Assembly: GCA_950295325.1 (NCBI GenBank)
Contig: OX485804.1
Coordinates: 67,186,033 to 67,250,032, forward strand
Direction: 5' to 3'
DNA length: 64,000 nt
From: Polytrichum commune
Lineage: Eukaryota; Streptophyta; Polytrichopsida; Polytrichales; Polytrichaceae
Shown: piece after piece, positions 1 through 11,586 of the stretch
Numbering within the stretch: the stretch's first letter is position 1
Layout: each line of letters starts with the position of its first letter
Notes under the pieces: generated by a model
Seen by the model: only the letters and a program-made list of their open reading frames with translations
What the model was told of the DNA's origin: nothing
Databases searched by the model: none
Made by a program: the position numbers and the translations under genes

Positions 1-606
1 ATAAGACTATTTGAATCTCAAGATGTCGTGACCAAAATGTATCTAAAGGATAAGTTGCATACATTAAAGATGAGAGAAAATGATAGTGTCACCAAACACA
101 TTCATGTATTTCGAGCCCATTTGGAACAATTGTTTGCTGCAGGTGCAACAGTTCCAAATGACGAGGTTGTACTCACTTTAATGAGAAGTATGCCTCCAAG
201 TTATAGAGCGTTCATAAGTTCTTTAAGAAGAAAACCGAACTTGACATTACAGTCTTTGATTACAGATTTAATACAAGAGGAAACTCTTATGAAAAATCTG
301 AATCTAACTTCAAATAATACATCAGCCCTTTACACAAGGAAAAATAGTCCTAATTATAACAGGTTGCCTGTCTTTAATAGGAATCCTAAGAAGTTTTAAA
401 ACTCAAAAGCAGAGAGCAATTCTAAAACCTTTGCAACGAAGAAACCTTTCTTCAACAAAAAATGTTTTTACTGCAAGAAGTATGGACACATGATCAAAGA
501 CTGCAGAACTAGAATAGCTGATGAGTCTATTAATAGAAACAATCAATCTAATGTGGTTACAAAGGTGCATAAAATTTATGTTGCTACGTTAATAGTGAAG
601 GAAGAA
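1..606 (+). pseudogene. copia gag region with CCHC zinc knuckle, broken
   Basis: Frame 1 is open from the window edge to a TAA at 397-399 and then continues in the same frame. The first 100 residues carry a UBN2/gag-polypeptide pattern (KLHTLKMRENDSV, then LMRSMPPSYRAFISSL). Codons at 463-504 encode a CX2CX4HX4C knuckle (CFYCKKYGHMIKDC), the nucleic-acid binding motif of gag. The stop at 397 lies in the basic linker between these parts and is a simple nonsense change with no frameshift. The true gag start is upstream of the window. Confidence 0.9.
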
Positions 607-1020
607 TCAGATTCTGCTTGGTATATAAATATCGGGGCTACACAACATATGTGTTTTGAAAAGGAATCCTTCACAAATTATGAACCTTATAATAAACACC
701 AGCTTGTCTACCTTGGAGATAATTCTACACATAGAATTCAAGGACAAGGAGATGTCATTGTTACGCTTTTGAACGGAAAAATATAACAAATACCTGATGT
801 TCTTTATATCCCCGGACTAAGAAAGAACTTGTTTTCAGCTAAACACTTTGACAAAGTTGGTGGAGAACTTTATATTAAATCAGGCATTTGCATATTAACA
901 AACCAATCAGGAGACATGATTGCGAAGTGCGTATTAGAATCTGATTTATATAAGTTAGGTGTTGCAACAAAACCTACCCAAAGTGTACTAGCAATTTCTG
1001 CCATTACACATGATAACAAA
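607..1020 (+). pseudogene. copia aspartic protease region, active site degraded
   Basis: The segment WYINIGATQHM at about 619-651 aligns with the copia protease active-site box, where an Asp-Ser/Thr-Gly triad is expected. Here the triad reads Asn-Ile-Gly, so the catalytic aspartate is lost. A TAA at 784-786 interrupts the same frame, and the protease tail (IPDVLYIPGLRKNLFSA) resumes behind it. This part of the polyprotein is therefore doubly inactivated. Confidence 0.85.
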
Positions 1021-2114
1021 GTTCATTTCATCAAAGACTTGGTCATATAAGTCAAAAACGACTAAAAAAAATACAGTTAATGTCAAAAGGCATTGAAACA
1101 TTTGATGAAAACGGAATTACTTTATGTATACCCTGCATTCAAGGAAAGCAGCATAAAGAAAAAAATTCCTAAAGGGGTCCATAGAGCTACTGAGCTCCTT
1201 GGAATTGTACATTCTGATATATGTGGTCCTTTACAAAGAGGAACACATTCATGATGTAAATATTTCATCACATTTATTGATGACTTATCCAAATATTGTT
1301 ATGTCTATCTTATTAGGCATAAGTCTGAAGCATTTGATAAATTTCTCTACTATAAAAACTTTGTAGAGAAGCAAACCAATCATAAAATTAAGGTTTTGCG
1401 ATCTGACCGTGGAGGAGAGTATACATCTCATGAGTTCAATACCTTTTGTGAAATAGAAGGTATTCAAAGAGAATTTACAGCTGCATATACACCTCAACAA
1501 AATGGTGTATCAGAAAGGAAAAATAGAACATTAGTAAATGTTGTTTTAGCTATCTTGTCACATGCTAAGTTATCCAAAGTGTTTTGGGGAGAAGCGCTTT
1601 TGACAACAAATTATCTACAGAACAAAAGTCCAACAAAAGCTATAGATGAATATAAAACTCCTTATGAGTTATGGTTTGGAAGACAACCAAATTTGTCCTA
1701 TCTTCGAGTTTTTGGGTGTAAAGCATATGTCTTTGTTCCCAAAGAAAAGAGACAAAAATTAGACTCACATTCTCACGAATGTATCTTCGTTGGGTATAGC
1801 GAAGAATCTAAAGCCTACCGTCTTGTGGACACTACTAATAGAAAAATAATCATACCAAGAAATGTGATATTTAATGAAAACTTTGACAATGTGCATAAGA
1901 ACATACATGAAGCAGAAGAGACAGAAGAGGCAGAATATCTGTTACTTCATGTTGACTTCTTCAAATTAGATCCCCCAAATCTGACCCAACCCATACGGAA
2001 TGCTCCTCCAAGTCAAAGTACTCCTTTGCCACAAATACAGGTTGTTGCTTCACCTCCAACTGGGCAGCCTCTACAAAATCAGCAAATACCAATCAACTCC
2101 ACGAATGTGGGAAT

Positions 2115-2160
<46 letters not shown>

Positions 2161-2352
2161 GGTTCACCTCCTCAAAATGACTTGATTGAGTCTTCAACAA
2201 AATCACATAATAGTGAAAATTTGTATAATGAGGAAGTAATTTCACATGAGATAAATCAAATTACTCCTCCAAGTTCTTCTCGACCTAAACAAATTATTAA
2301 GCCTACAAGAAGGTTATTAAAATCTATACAAGGAAGACCACAATCTAATTAA
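1021..2352 (+). pseudogene. copia integrase: HHCC finger and DDE core, frameshifted
   Basis: A His-His-Cys-Cys zinc finger (QRLGHIS, then CIPCIQGK) lies at about 1030-1150 in frame 3. The core follows in frame 1 after a frameshift in an A-rich run near 1160. The three catalytic acids are visible: Asp in HSDICGP, Asp in RSDRGGEY and Glu in NGVSERKNRTL. A TGA at 1252 interrupts the core before the second Asp. From 1396 the frame is open to 2352 and includes a GKAYVF-like C-terminal integrase box, a low-complexity Gln tract and a Ser/Pro-rich linker to the polymerase. Confidence 0.9.
2116..2160 (+). repeat. (CAA)15 microsatellite encoding polyglutamine
   Basis: Fifteen perfect CAA triplets within the linker between integrase and reverse transcriptase encode 15 consecutive Gln. 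The perfect repetition suggests recent replication slippage. Confidence 0.97.
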
Positions 2353-2459
2353 CCTAAGAAACCTTACTTAAAGAAACATCATCAAGCTAATGTAGCCAAT
2401 ATACCCTTACAAGCTCCTCAAACAATAAAAGAAGCTTTAGAGAGATCTGAGCTCAAAAA

Positions 2460-3455
2460 TGGCAAGATGCCATTAATATTGAATTAAATTCTTTGAAGAA
2501 AAATAAAATTTGGAAGCTTACCCCTCTTCCTTCCAATAGAACCCCAATCAGCTCTAAGTGGGTCTTCAAGATTAAGACCAATGCTCATGGTACTATTGAT
2601 AAGTACAAAGCAAGGCTTGTAGCAAGAGGATTCTCCCAAGTTCAAGGCATTGACTATACAGAGACATTTTCTCCTGTGGTCAAATTGAACTCTATTAAAG
2701 TGCTATTAGCACTAGCTACACAATATAATTTTGAAATACATCAGCTAGATGTCAAAACAACATTTTTAAATGGCAACTTAGATGAAGAAATCTACATGAG
2801 TTTACCCGAAGGCTTACCAACACCTTCAAATTCCCAATTAGTATGTAAACTTGCCAAATCTCTTTATGGACTTAAGCAGTCTTCAAGAGCTTGGTATCAA
2901 CGCCTTGATAGTTATCTGCTTCTTCAAGGCTACACAAGGTTAGAATATGATGCCAATATATATATAAAAAGAGAAAATGACCAAGGCTTTACAATACTAA
3001 CAGTCTATGTGGATGACTGCATAGTTGTAAGTAATAAAGCTGCACTTATTCAACAAATCAAAGATATTATGCAACAAGAGTTTGATATGTTTGATGAAGG
3101 TGAAATTCATTATACCATTGGCAATGCCATCATAAGGAATCGGCAAGAAGGTTGGCTGATCTTACATCAACAAAATTATTTGACATCTAAACTTCAAGAG
3201 TTTAACATGTTAAATTGCAATCCTTTAAGCACACCTATGCAATTAGGTGTTTGTCTCAACAAAGAAGATTGCCCTAATACAGAAGAAACATGGGAAATTA
3301 CACATCAATATCCTTATTCACAAATTGTTGGAAGTTTAATGCATGCATGTGTAAATTCAAGACCAGATTGTGCTTATCCTGTAAACAGCTTAGCACAATA
3401 CCTAACAAATCCAGGACCAACACATATTCAAACCTTGAAGCGGACAATGCGCTAA
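2460..3455 (+). pseudogene. copia reverse transcriptase domain
   Basis: The RT starts in frame 3 with WQDAINIEL, after a frameshift near 2455 from the preceding frame. Conserved copia RT boxes follow in order: KWVFKIK, YKARLVARGF, QLDVKTTFLNG (usually with Ala before Phe), LKQSSRAWY, and the catalytic YVDD at about 3006-3017. The open frame ends at TAA 3453-3455, a nonsense codon inside the conserved RYIKGT-like motif that joins RT to RNase H. No residue of the polymerase active site is lost. Confidence 0.93.
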
Positions 3456-3950
3456 ATTAAAGGTACACTTTCACTAGGCATAAAATATCAACAATCAACA
3501 AATGGCAATATTTTACATGGTTATTCTGACGTTGATTGGGCGGGTGATAAAGACACTCGCCGATCCACTTCAGGTTACTGCTTCATACTTGCTAGGGGCG
3601 TGATCTCTTGGAGCAGTAAGAAACAACAATTTGTAGCATTATCCTCAACAGAATCAGAGTATATGGCTTTGGCAAAGGCCACAGCTGAAGCAGTATGGCT
3701 TCGAAAATTATTAAGTGAACTTGGGTTTCCACAACCTAATCCAACAACAATCTACTCCGATAGTCAAAGTGCAATTGCTTTAAGTGAAAACCCTAAGTTT
3801 CATTCCAGAAGCAAACTTGTGGAAACTCAATACCATTTTACTCGAGAGAAAGTGCTTGACAAACAAATACAATTAAAATATGTTTCCACCTTTAACTTGA
3901 CAGTTGACATTTTCACTAAACCTCTACCAAGAGACAAACACAACCAATAA
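3456..3950 (+). pseudogene. copia RNase H domain
   Basis: Translation in frame 3 continues beyond the stop at 3453 with the RNase H signatures of copia elements: SDVDWAGDKDTRRSTSG, SSKKQQFVALSSTESEYMA, YSDSQSAIAL and the final FTKPLPRDKH. The catalytic acids (Asp of DWAGD, Glu of TESEY, Asp of YSDSQSA) are present. The polyprotein ends with TAA at 3948-3950, which is the usual place just after the TKPLP motif. Confidence 0.93.
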
Positions 3951-4652
3951 TGCATACAAAACCTAGGAATGTGTTTGATTCCACAAGATCAGATTGTACC
4001 TAAGTATCAAGCTTTGATAACATTTCATACTAAACATCCCTTTTCCAATATGTGGGAGAAAACCAAAGGACAGTCCCAAAGACAAGAGTTCAAGCAAACC
4101 TACTCAAGCAACAAAAGGATCAAGCAAACATACTCAAGAAACAAAGAAAACAAGCAAACATGCTTAAGCCACAAACAGATTAAGAAAATCTGCTCGAAGC
4201 CACTTACATTCGAAACAGAAGGAGACAACGGCTCCCTTGTATGGAGAGCGCTTAACCCTAAAACCGGATTATTGACTCCATTTAAAACGTCGTTACAAGT
4301 TCACCAGGTGCATTTTGGCACCTCCTCCGGCCTCCATCCAAGATGCACTCAAGCAAGAACAACTCTCGGCGAAGCTTGGAGCTACACCAACTGACCACTT
4401 CACAGCTACACAATGCCGTCACCACAATCAGCAACCAGACGAACTTGACACCTGTCTTACAACACTTGTGCATCTTAGGGTCCTTGCGAAGTCAGGCAAC
4501 ATCACCGTATGCTCAAGAGCGGAACAGACCTCATAACCTCAACCAACAAACTCACACCAAACCCTAAGGCTGGAGGAGACATCTCAACTGGATGACGAAA
4601 TTCTGAATGGATGAAAATTACTAGGATGAGAAAACTAGTGTACTAGTGGGAG
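3951..4652 (+). repeat. copia 3' internal non-coding region with short direct repeats and polypurine tract
   Basis: This stretch joins the end of RNase H to the 3' LTR. At about 4089-4200 a degenerate unit of about 30 bp, built on CAAGCAAAC and CTCAAG, is repeated three to four times. One frame is open for 141 codons (3969-4394) but resembles no known protein, and I treat it as non-coding. A short purine-rich stretch (GTGGGAG, about 4646-4652) directly before the LTR fits the primer site for plus-strand synthesis. Confidence 0.7.
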
Positions 4653-4879
4653 TGTTAGAACTATATACATAGTATAGTACACTAGTTAGAGATTATACGT
4701 AGACTTGTCACTAGAGTTGCAACCTTTTGTTGCAACAATTATGACCTTTTCAGGATACAGTTGTAACCTTTCAATGTAACTCTTGAATGAGTACATAAGA
4801 TGTGTTTATGAATACACTTTACTTCACTTCAAAACATTGGGCATTGTCTTGTCTTTATGCTTCTTCTATTATTCTAACA
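4653..4879 (+). repeat. 3' LTR of the copia element (227 bp)
   Basis: The segment begins TGTTAGAA and ends TTCTAACA. These are perfect 8-bp inverted termini of the TG...CA type expected of LTRs, preceded by a purine-rich tract. A target-site duplication cannot be tested because the 5' LTR is outside the window; the bases after the LTR are CCTTC. Confidence 0.88.
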
Positions 4880-6950
4880 CCTTCACGCCTCTATGCAACC
4901 TTCATATACTACATAACACTCTAACGTTGAACTAGTGATATGCATCATTGCCACCTTCTAAATTAGTCATTTGCCACTGACTTGACCATATGATCCTTGT
5001 AGTGTAGTAAATACTCAAAGAAGTGTGGAATGTCAATAGATTAGTATGGGTAACCTAATTACACATATCTATGTACAAATTTGTAAGTATATCTTCAATG
5101 ACAGCTCCTTGTCTTGTGATGGACTAGAATAAGAAGAGTGGCAAGTCCTAAGAATTTGTAGGCTACATGAATACAAAAGATGGGCAAGTTCCACCCTAGC
5201 ATACAATAAAACACAAAGTAACCAAGTTTTAAAACTTTCAAGCCTAAGTTGAACAAGTGGGTGCTTAACTTGTGGTTGTGACTTTATTCTAGAAGACACT
5301 TCATATTCTTTTTTAAAGCCCCTCCCCAACGACCCCGTTTCATTTTGGACCTATGCCCATTTGCGAAAGTGTGTTGCTATTGATCATGCTTCGGCTCTGC
5401 TCACTACCATGTTATTTTGGTCACTCTCCTCTCCTTCTCCTCACCTTCTCACTTGAATGATTTGCGGGATTTTTTTTATTCTAACCTTTGAACTAATGCG
5501 TTTGAGCTTGAAGGGCACAACATAGGCATTGTGATTGAGCCACTTAACACATGCATGCAACATGCAGTCAACAATCAATTAGGCTCAACATCCACCATCG
5601 ATGCCCAAGCCGCAACCCTAAATCCAACTCTTTATTGGGCTAGGATTTAGGCTTCATTTCAATGCTTCAATACACTTGGCTAGTAGAACTTAAGAACTTA
5701 ATTTCCTCATTTTGGATTTGCTAATTGGCCATTTAATTTTGATTTTGTCACCAAAATAATCACCATTTAATTTGTTGAAATGCCCAATATCTGTTAAAAA
5801 TAAGGGCATTCACTTTAGGCCTATAAGAAATGAAATTGAGCTAACAACTTATAAGGTTATGAAGTCTTATCTACTTGGTGTCATATAGGAAACTATGTAC
5901 ACATTTTTTTTTTGCATTAATTGCTTAGTTGGATCCCCAATCCTTAGGAAAGCATATCGGAAGTTCAAAACCAACTGAATTCAACCAAACATTGATGCTT
6001 GTAACCCTTTATTTAACCATTTCATTTCTTTTGAAGTGAAAATATCAAATCATTAATCAAATTCAAATTAGAAGTTTTAGCAACACATCGATGTACAATA
6101 TTGCCCTTCTATCGCCAATCATCAATGTTTGCATATCACTTTTATTCCATCATTAAATTTATGCATTTTTATTGAAAAACTTTATCAAATATACACCTAG
6201 TAGGACCCTTTATAAGCCAATGACATTTTGTTGAAAATTGTAAAATTTTGATATAGAAATTACAAAGTGACTTTATAAATAAACAATATAATTGTAAATG
6301 TTAGTATAGGATGTAATAATTGTCATACCAAGCCCAAGTTGTCAAAGCAACCTAAAATCCAATATATATATATATAGCAAAGTGTTGGATTGTTCACCCA
6401 CCAATAATGAATGTGAGTTGGATTTAGATCAACATGAGACATGTCATGTTCGTTTAAGTGATCATTGTAAAAGGTGTTTCAAGAAATTGTGCCGAGGTGA
6501 GGATGAAGCAAACAACCCATTGCTAATAAATATAATTTAAAAAAATAAAAAATATGGTCATTAAAAAGATGTGACAAATCATAAGAGAGGAGGATGAAAA
6601 TAAGGCCATGGATATGATCAGATGACATATCAAATCCTGAAACATTGCGATAAGAATCCACCTACAAAGTGGTTGATAAATACATTCCGAGTTCAAACAA
6701 AACTCATAATGATACATTTGGAATACAAACTTGGTTTTTAATCGTACATCCCAAAATCCGAGGCCCCAAACCTAAAACCAATCACGTTTTTGTTGATCTT
6801 CTTTACGATACTAAATAAATATATAACCTACATAGCTATGCAGACATGAAGAAACCGGTGTCAAGGGCATATTCACACACCCCCTTCACCTTCCAAATGA
6901 GCGTAAACATGGGGATGGCAGGATGTTAAGACACAAACCTAAAGTTGATG
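4880..6950. other. intergenic, no supported gene
   Basis: AT-rich sequence with only short accidental open frames, the longest 86 codons. A short (TA)n run lies near 6363-6376. I see no RNA gene, element end or conserved protein motif. Confidence 0.6.
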
Positions 6951-9450
6951 GCTATACTAGAAGATAGTAAGTACAAACGTGATAAGTTATTTTGTTTATT
7001 TATAGACTTTTAATGAATTTTCACCTCAATACTAGTTGGTCAATGAAGACTATAGATCTCTTGTCCATTTACCTAATTTTAAGACAAATATGGAGAAATT
7101 GGCAAGCGGAAACCATGTGAGGCTTATAGTTAACAACGAAGTGTTGGAAACAATCACGATTACGAAGGAATTGCACAAGATAACACACTTAGGCCCCTAA
7201 CATTCGCAATTGTAAAATAGACTGTAGCAAAATAAATTGCGAAAGAATGTAAGAATATGCAATTGTAGGAATAAAAATCAAATACATGTACTATATAAAC
7301 TACGAGGTCCGCATTACAAATACGGAGGAAGATGTTTAAAAAATGACGATTATCAAAGTGAGTTCGCCACTTGGTCAGGAATAAAATTCAAAATTCATGA
7401 GACGTATAGTAGGATGGAAATTCATGCGAGGCAGGAGAACCGAAGTTACACTAGATGACTTTAATCTATGTGGGAAAAATATACCCAAATTAAAAGAATC
7501 AGAGGCATTCAAATACAAAGGCGAGTACAAAATGCCGACCTTAAGTATAACAAACAAGAAGCCCACCCTCCCGCGAGGGCCGAATAACAAATATAAAAGA
7601 ATATGAAAAAGGAGGCGAACCTTCACTAAGTATAAAACAAGGGTAGTATAATTTGATACGATGCAAATCCAAAAAACACATTACGCCAACAAACTAGGCT
7701 TTCCATCTTAAGCTACAAAACCGCTTGTTGCAATCTTATGCCCCATGAACATGCCGCCAAAATACATACTGGAAGATGTCACGAAAATCCAATATGACGC
7801 GGTGAGAAGGATTCTCAAGTGGTCCAAACGAAGAAGCGGGTAATGATAGTTGGAAACGATTACTTATCACTTGGGCTTAAGGCTGCCCAACTTCAAGACC
7901 ATCCGAGATTTGATGTTAATAAACACGGTATATATCTTCATCTATAATTTGGACCTACAAGTGAGGTCATTATTTAAACATATGGATGGAAAAATGAAAT
8001 TGGCTGCCAATATCCCTTCAACCCGTAAGGCACAATTTTTCTAAACTGAAACATGACATACGGCAACCCGGTGTAAGATGCGAACACACAGACCAAAGAA
8101 ATAATATATCGGGAACCGATCCGGATTGACCCAAAGGCCCAGAGAAAGATAGACACGCGATGAAGGAACAAATGTAGAATATACATCGCACACTTATACC
8201 ATGCTTGCCAAACTTTCAAAGTGAGAATTATAGCTAAAAATATCATTAAGGTCTTCACCTAAAACGAGGATCTCGAGGGAAGAGACAACATGAAGATGTT
8301 TAAGATTCCGGACGATGACGAATGACCACATATAAAAACAATATTCGATAACAAAAAGAATGAAAATAATTAATGACTACACCAAAGAGGTTGTTAGGTT
8401 CCGGGATGACAACAAACTAATAGAGATAATCACTACAAAATAATTAACGTATGAAAGAGCACATATGTCGGAGAGTAGAATTTTTTTGCAATTGACACAC
8501 ATAAACATAACAAAATACAAAATGATAATCATAGCGGCGTTCAACATATTGCATGTAAAATCAGTGGTTAACACCTTAAACAAACAAGGGAAAATAAAAT
8601 GTGATAATTATTAGGAAGAATAACAAAAGACAATCAAATATATGTTTTGCAGTTGCAAACATCCGATATACGAGGCCATTCAAATAAAAAGACATGATAT
8701 GGTGGTAAGCGAGTTTTATTGTTAGGTGAGTTTGAAGGCAAACAAATAAAAATTATAAAAGAATGGATAAATTTCATGTATGGATGGTGGATAACACTTG
8801 GGAGGTGCCAAACATAATTTAGGTTATATTCATGGAGGTCCTAGGTAATGAGAAAATAACACAACAAAGGCTAGTTTGATATTTTAATATCATGTCCTCG
8901 CAAGACGAGGGCCGGATAGTGAACCTATCTGGAAGAGCCATCATATAGAATATGAGAAACTTCAATCGTGTTGGATAATGCGATCGGGACAACGAAGAGA
9001 CAAAAGACAAACCGATACAACGAAGAGACAAAAAATAAACCAATACAATGAATTGAGAAAAATTCAAAAGTAATATATATTTCCGGTTTATGGTTTTCAA
9101 GATTATGAGCACGGTCCCAACAATCATACAGAATAGACTAAGAGACATACAAGAGATCATGTAAACATTTTGGATAGTACTTCATATTACCCAGACATTC
9201 GGGAACTACAACTACAAGTTATGCATAGTTTGGGATCAAATGCACAACCAAAAGCAAAGCCATCCAGACGAGACATATGGAACATGGACCCCGAAATGCA
9301 AGTGTTTACGAAGGAAATGCTTTAAGTATTATGAGAACCTAGAACAGATGGAAAAATGGGAAACGAATCCGCGAGAACTGAGTATGGAAATGTCGATATT
9401 ACGGAACAGAAGGTGACTCGACAAATACTACTACCGGGTGCTAAGTAATA
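6950..9450 (+). mobile_element. degenerate non-LTR (LINE) retrotransposon
   Basis: Reverse-transcriptase motifs of non-LTR elements occur in the correct order and spacing from 6980 to 8040 but in different frames, showing an old, frameshifted copy. Downstream to about 9450 the plus strand keeps an open, Lys/Glu-rich look; for example 9164-9417 reads openly to a TGA and contains WDQMHNQKQSHPDETYG. I cannot assign that part to a domain. Neither end nor a poly(A) tail is visible, so the limits are estimates. Confidence 0.6.
6980..8044 (+). pseudogene. LINE reverse transcriptase remnant
   Basis: Seen in order: KLFCLFIDF with the palm Asp at 7007-7009; VRLIVNNEVLETITIT followed by LHKITHLGP and, one base out of frame, LTFAIV (7100-7216), which match the RT box usually written RQG-PLSP-LF; a mutated YADD block followed by ITNTEED (7291-7336); SEFATWSGIKFK (7357-7395); DDFNLCGKNIPKLKESEAFKY (7454-7520), the LINE box before KYLG; then the thumb, with DAVRRILKWSKR (about 7798-7835) and LGLRLPNFKTIRDL (about 7870-7914). 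At least five frame changes and several stops exclude function. The assignment rests on motif order, not on an alignment. Confidence 0.72.
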
Positions 9451-10455
9451 TCACCAAATAGAAAAAGAACATCCCACATGAGCTTGAAGCATTTTAAGAA
9501 TAATATTAGAAACAAAGACAGGATAAACCCGAACAATGATGGCAAAAGGCATGTTTACAACTTAGCATAGAGCCCATACTAAGAATTTGGCTAGATAGAA
9601 GGAAATGTTAAGTCCATTTAACTAAATAGCCGCACAACAAGGTCTAGAAAAACAATATTGTTCTTGAACCCGTCTCCGTGTCTGGAATTATTAGAAAACT
9701 TGAACAGGACAGGGATCGAAGATTTGTCTCGGCAGAGGTGAGGTCCTCATGAACCGGACACGGCAAACCACCTATTGATAGACATGAATAATAAAATGCA
9801 ACCATATTTTGCCCACAAAAACTAATATGTTTTGAAACCTAATGCGGAACAACGGGCTATAAATATATATATACATAGGTCCAATATTCACGTTTTGGCG
9901 CAATACTACAACTTATATTGTACACAGTTCTCAACAGATTATACTTAGCTCAAGAGTTCTTTAAGTCGCTAAGCATTTGGTTATTTTCATATTTTAGTAT
10001 CAATGCCAATAGTTCTTCACAAGGAACCAACGAACACAAAACCTAATTTGCAATTCAAGTGGAGACATATAGGTTGATGTCAAATGCTCCTCATGGAAAT
10101 GGGAGGATATCTTTGTCCAAGGCGTAGAAATTTTTGTTCCTTTGGTTTTTCGACAGATTGTCATGTTGTACAAGGCACACTTATGTTCTACATGTGTACC
10201 GGCTTCAAGTTAACATGAAAGCCACTGTTGAGCCTCATAGTAGGGTGCTGTTTGTGTATTAAAATATGTATTTGACCGATTGTAAGGATGATTGATAGTT
10301 TGTTGGGAATTCTGCTCTATCCACAGATGCAGTCAATCTATTTAATTTCAAAGTTTTGAACCACTCCCAAACACCGTCTTTGAAGACAATTGGCAATTAA
10401 GGATGGGTAGTATGACACACTCGATTTGATTTGTGTGAGTTGAGTGTTGTTGAAA
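9451..10455. other. intergenic / upstream region of the CDC50 gene
   Basis: No coding motif. The stretch contains a TATA-like CTATAAATA at 9858-9866 and a run of alternating TA just after it. It would include the promoter and 5' UTR of the downstream gene. Confidence 0.45.
9858..9866 (+). promoter_or_regulatory. possible TATA box
   Basis: CTATAAATA matches the plant TATA consensus and lies about 590 bp before the CDC50 start codon. That distance would imply a long 5' UTR or an upstream intron, so this is only a candidate. The adjoining TA microsatellite makes a chance match more likely. Confidence 0.22.
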
Positions 10456-11586
10456 ATGAGCACAAGTGGGGAGGAATTTGTGCGGCGCTTGAACACAGAA
10501 GAAAGAAGACAACACCGACTCGGCAAAGTTTCGCGGAAACCTGCGCACACAAAATTCTCGCAACAGGAACTCGGCACATGCAAACCCTTGTTGACGCCTG
10601 CGTCGGCAGTCATGATGTTCCTGTTGATAGGCGGCGTGTGCATTCCGGTTGGGGTTCTCACCTTGCTTGCTTCGAGGTCGGTTGTGGAACTCGCTTTTCA
10701 GTATGAAACATTTTGCATTATGAAGTATGCGACGCCCAATGCGCCACTCACGACGAATGCCGACAAATCCTCTTTCATGCAAGATAGTAGCAAGCTCAAG
10801 AATTGCACCGTGTCCCTCATAGTCCATGAGAAGATGAAACAACCGATTTATGTGTATTACGAGTTAGGGAACTTCTTCCAAAACCATCGGAGGTATGTGA
10901 AGAGCCGCAGTGACCAACAACTCCGTGGCTCGATACCCTCCAAGACAGACCTCGACAATTGCAAGCCGCAGGACACATGGAATGGGAGTGTCATTGTGCC
11001 GTGTGGCCTGATTGCGTGGAGCCTCTTCAACGACACGTACGATTTTTCGACTGACGGGTTCATGAACCCTAACAACACGATACCTGTGAACAAAACCGGA
11101 ATCTCGTGGAAGACAGATCAAGACGAGAAGTTCAACAACACCGTGTTCCCTGTAAACTTTGTCAACAATGCAGGTGCTAATGCATCGTCCCAAATCGGGG
11201 GCGCATCGTTGAACGCAAGTGTTCCCTTAAGCAACAATGAGGATCTCATTGTTTGGATGAGGACGGCCGCACTCCCGACGTTTCGAAAGCTCTACGGCCG
11301 CATCGAGACGGACTTACAAGCCGGGACATTCTTGACTGTAAACATCAACAACCACTACAACACCTACGGGTTCAAAGGGAGGAAGAAAATTGTGCTGTCC
11401 ACGACGAGTTGGTTGGGTGGCAAGAACGATTTCTTAGGATATGCATACCTCGCGGTCGGAGGTTTGAGCATTTTTATTGGACTCGTGTTCTTGATTTTAC
11501 ATTGGACGAACCCAAGGCCCCTCGGTGACACGTCTTACCTATCTTGGGTGAGAAAGAGTAGTGCATCCTCAACAGTTACAATGTAG
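10456..11586 (+). CDS. ALIS: CDC50/LEM3-family ALA-interacting subunit (P4-ATPase beta subunit)
   Basis: This intact single-exon gene encodes 376 residues, the normal size of the family. CDC50/ALIS proteins bind P4-ATPases and are needed for their exit from the ER and for phospholipid flipping at Golgi and plasma membranes. The start is ATG 10456 (MSTSGEEF); an in-frame GTG lies 12 bases earlier. Residues 30-48 hold the family N-terminal motif (TKFSQQEL, CKPLLTP). Membrane segments are about 50-73 and 327-350. Between them is a large lumenal domain with the conserved YYELGNFFQNHRRYVKSR (134-151) and at least six N-glycosylation sequons. The C-terminal GFKGRKKIVLSTTSWLGGKN is highly conserved. 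Angiosperm ALIS genes are usually spliced, whereas this copy has no intron. Confidence 0.95.
   Translation: MSTSGEEFVRRLNTEERRQHRLGKVSRKPAHTKFSQQELGTCKPLLTPASAVMMFLLIGGVCIPVGVLTLLASRSVVELAFQYETFCIMKYATPNAPLTTNADKSSFMQDSSKLKNCTVSLIVHEKMKQPIYVYYELGNFFQNHRRYVKSRSDQQLRGSIPSKTDLDNCKPQDTWNGSVIVPCGLIAWSLFNDTYDFSTDGFMNPNNTIPVNKTGISWKTDQDEKFNNTVFPVNFVNNAGANASSQIGGASLNASVPLSNNEDLIVWMRTAALPTFRKLYGRIETDLQAGTFLTVNINNHYNTYGFKGRKKIVLSTTSWLGGKNDFLGYAYLAVGGLSIFIGLVFLILHWTNPRPLGDTSYLSWVRKSSASSTVTM

Larger units (their letters stand above)
1..4879 (+). mobile_element. Ty1/copia LTR retrotransposon, 5' end outside window
   Basis: The order gag, zinc knuckle, protease, integrase, reverse transcriptase, RNase H is that of Ty1/copia elements; gypsy elements place integrase last. 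The element enters from the left edge, so its 5' LTR and gag start are missing. It closes with a 227-bp LTR at 4653-4879. The coding region is broken by in-frame stops (397, 784, 1252, 2350, 3453) and by frameshifts near 1025, 1160 and 2455, so it cannot make its own polyprotein. The integrase and polymerase catalytic residues are nevertheless still present, which suggests moderate rather than ancient decay. Confidence 0.95.

Noticed and set aside
3969-4394. 141-codon frame after the copia polyprotein as a possible extra gene
   Set aside because: Composed largely of the 30-bp direct repeats in the element's 3' region; no domain.
7974-9160. Minus-strand hydrophobic frames considered as membrane proteins
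   Set aside because: They are the reverse of the A-rich plus-strand LINE remnant, which produces Phe/Leu/Ile-rich antisense frames.
10348-10842. 164-codon minus-strand frame over the CDC50 gene start
   Set aside because: It is the shadow of a clearly conserved plus-strand gene.
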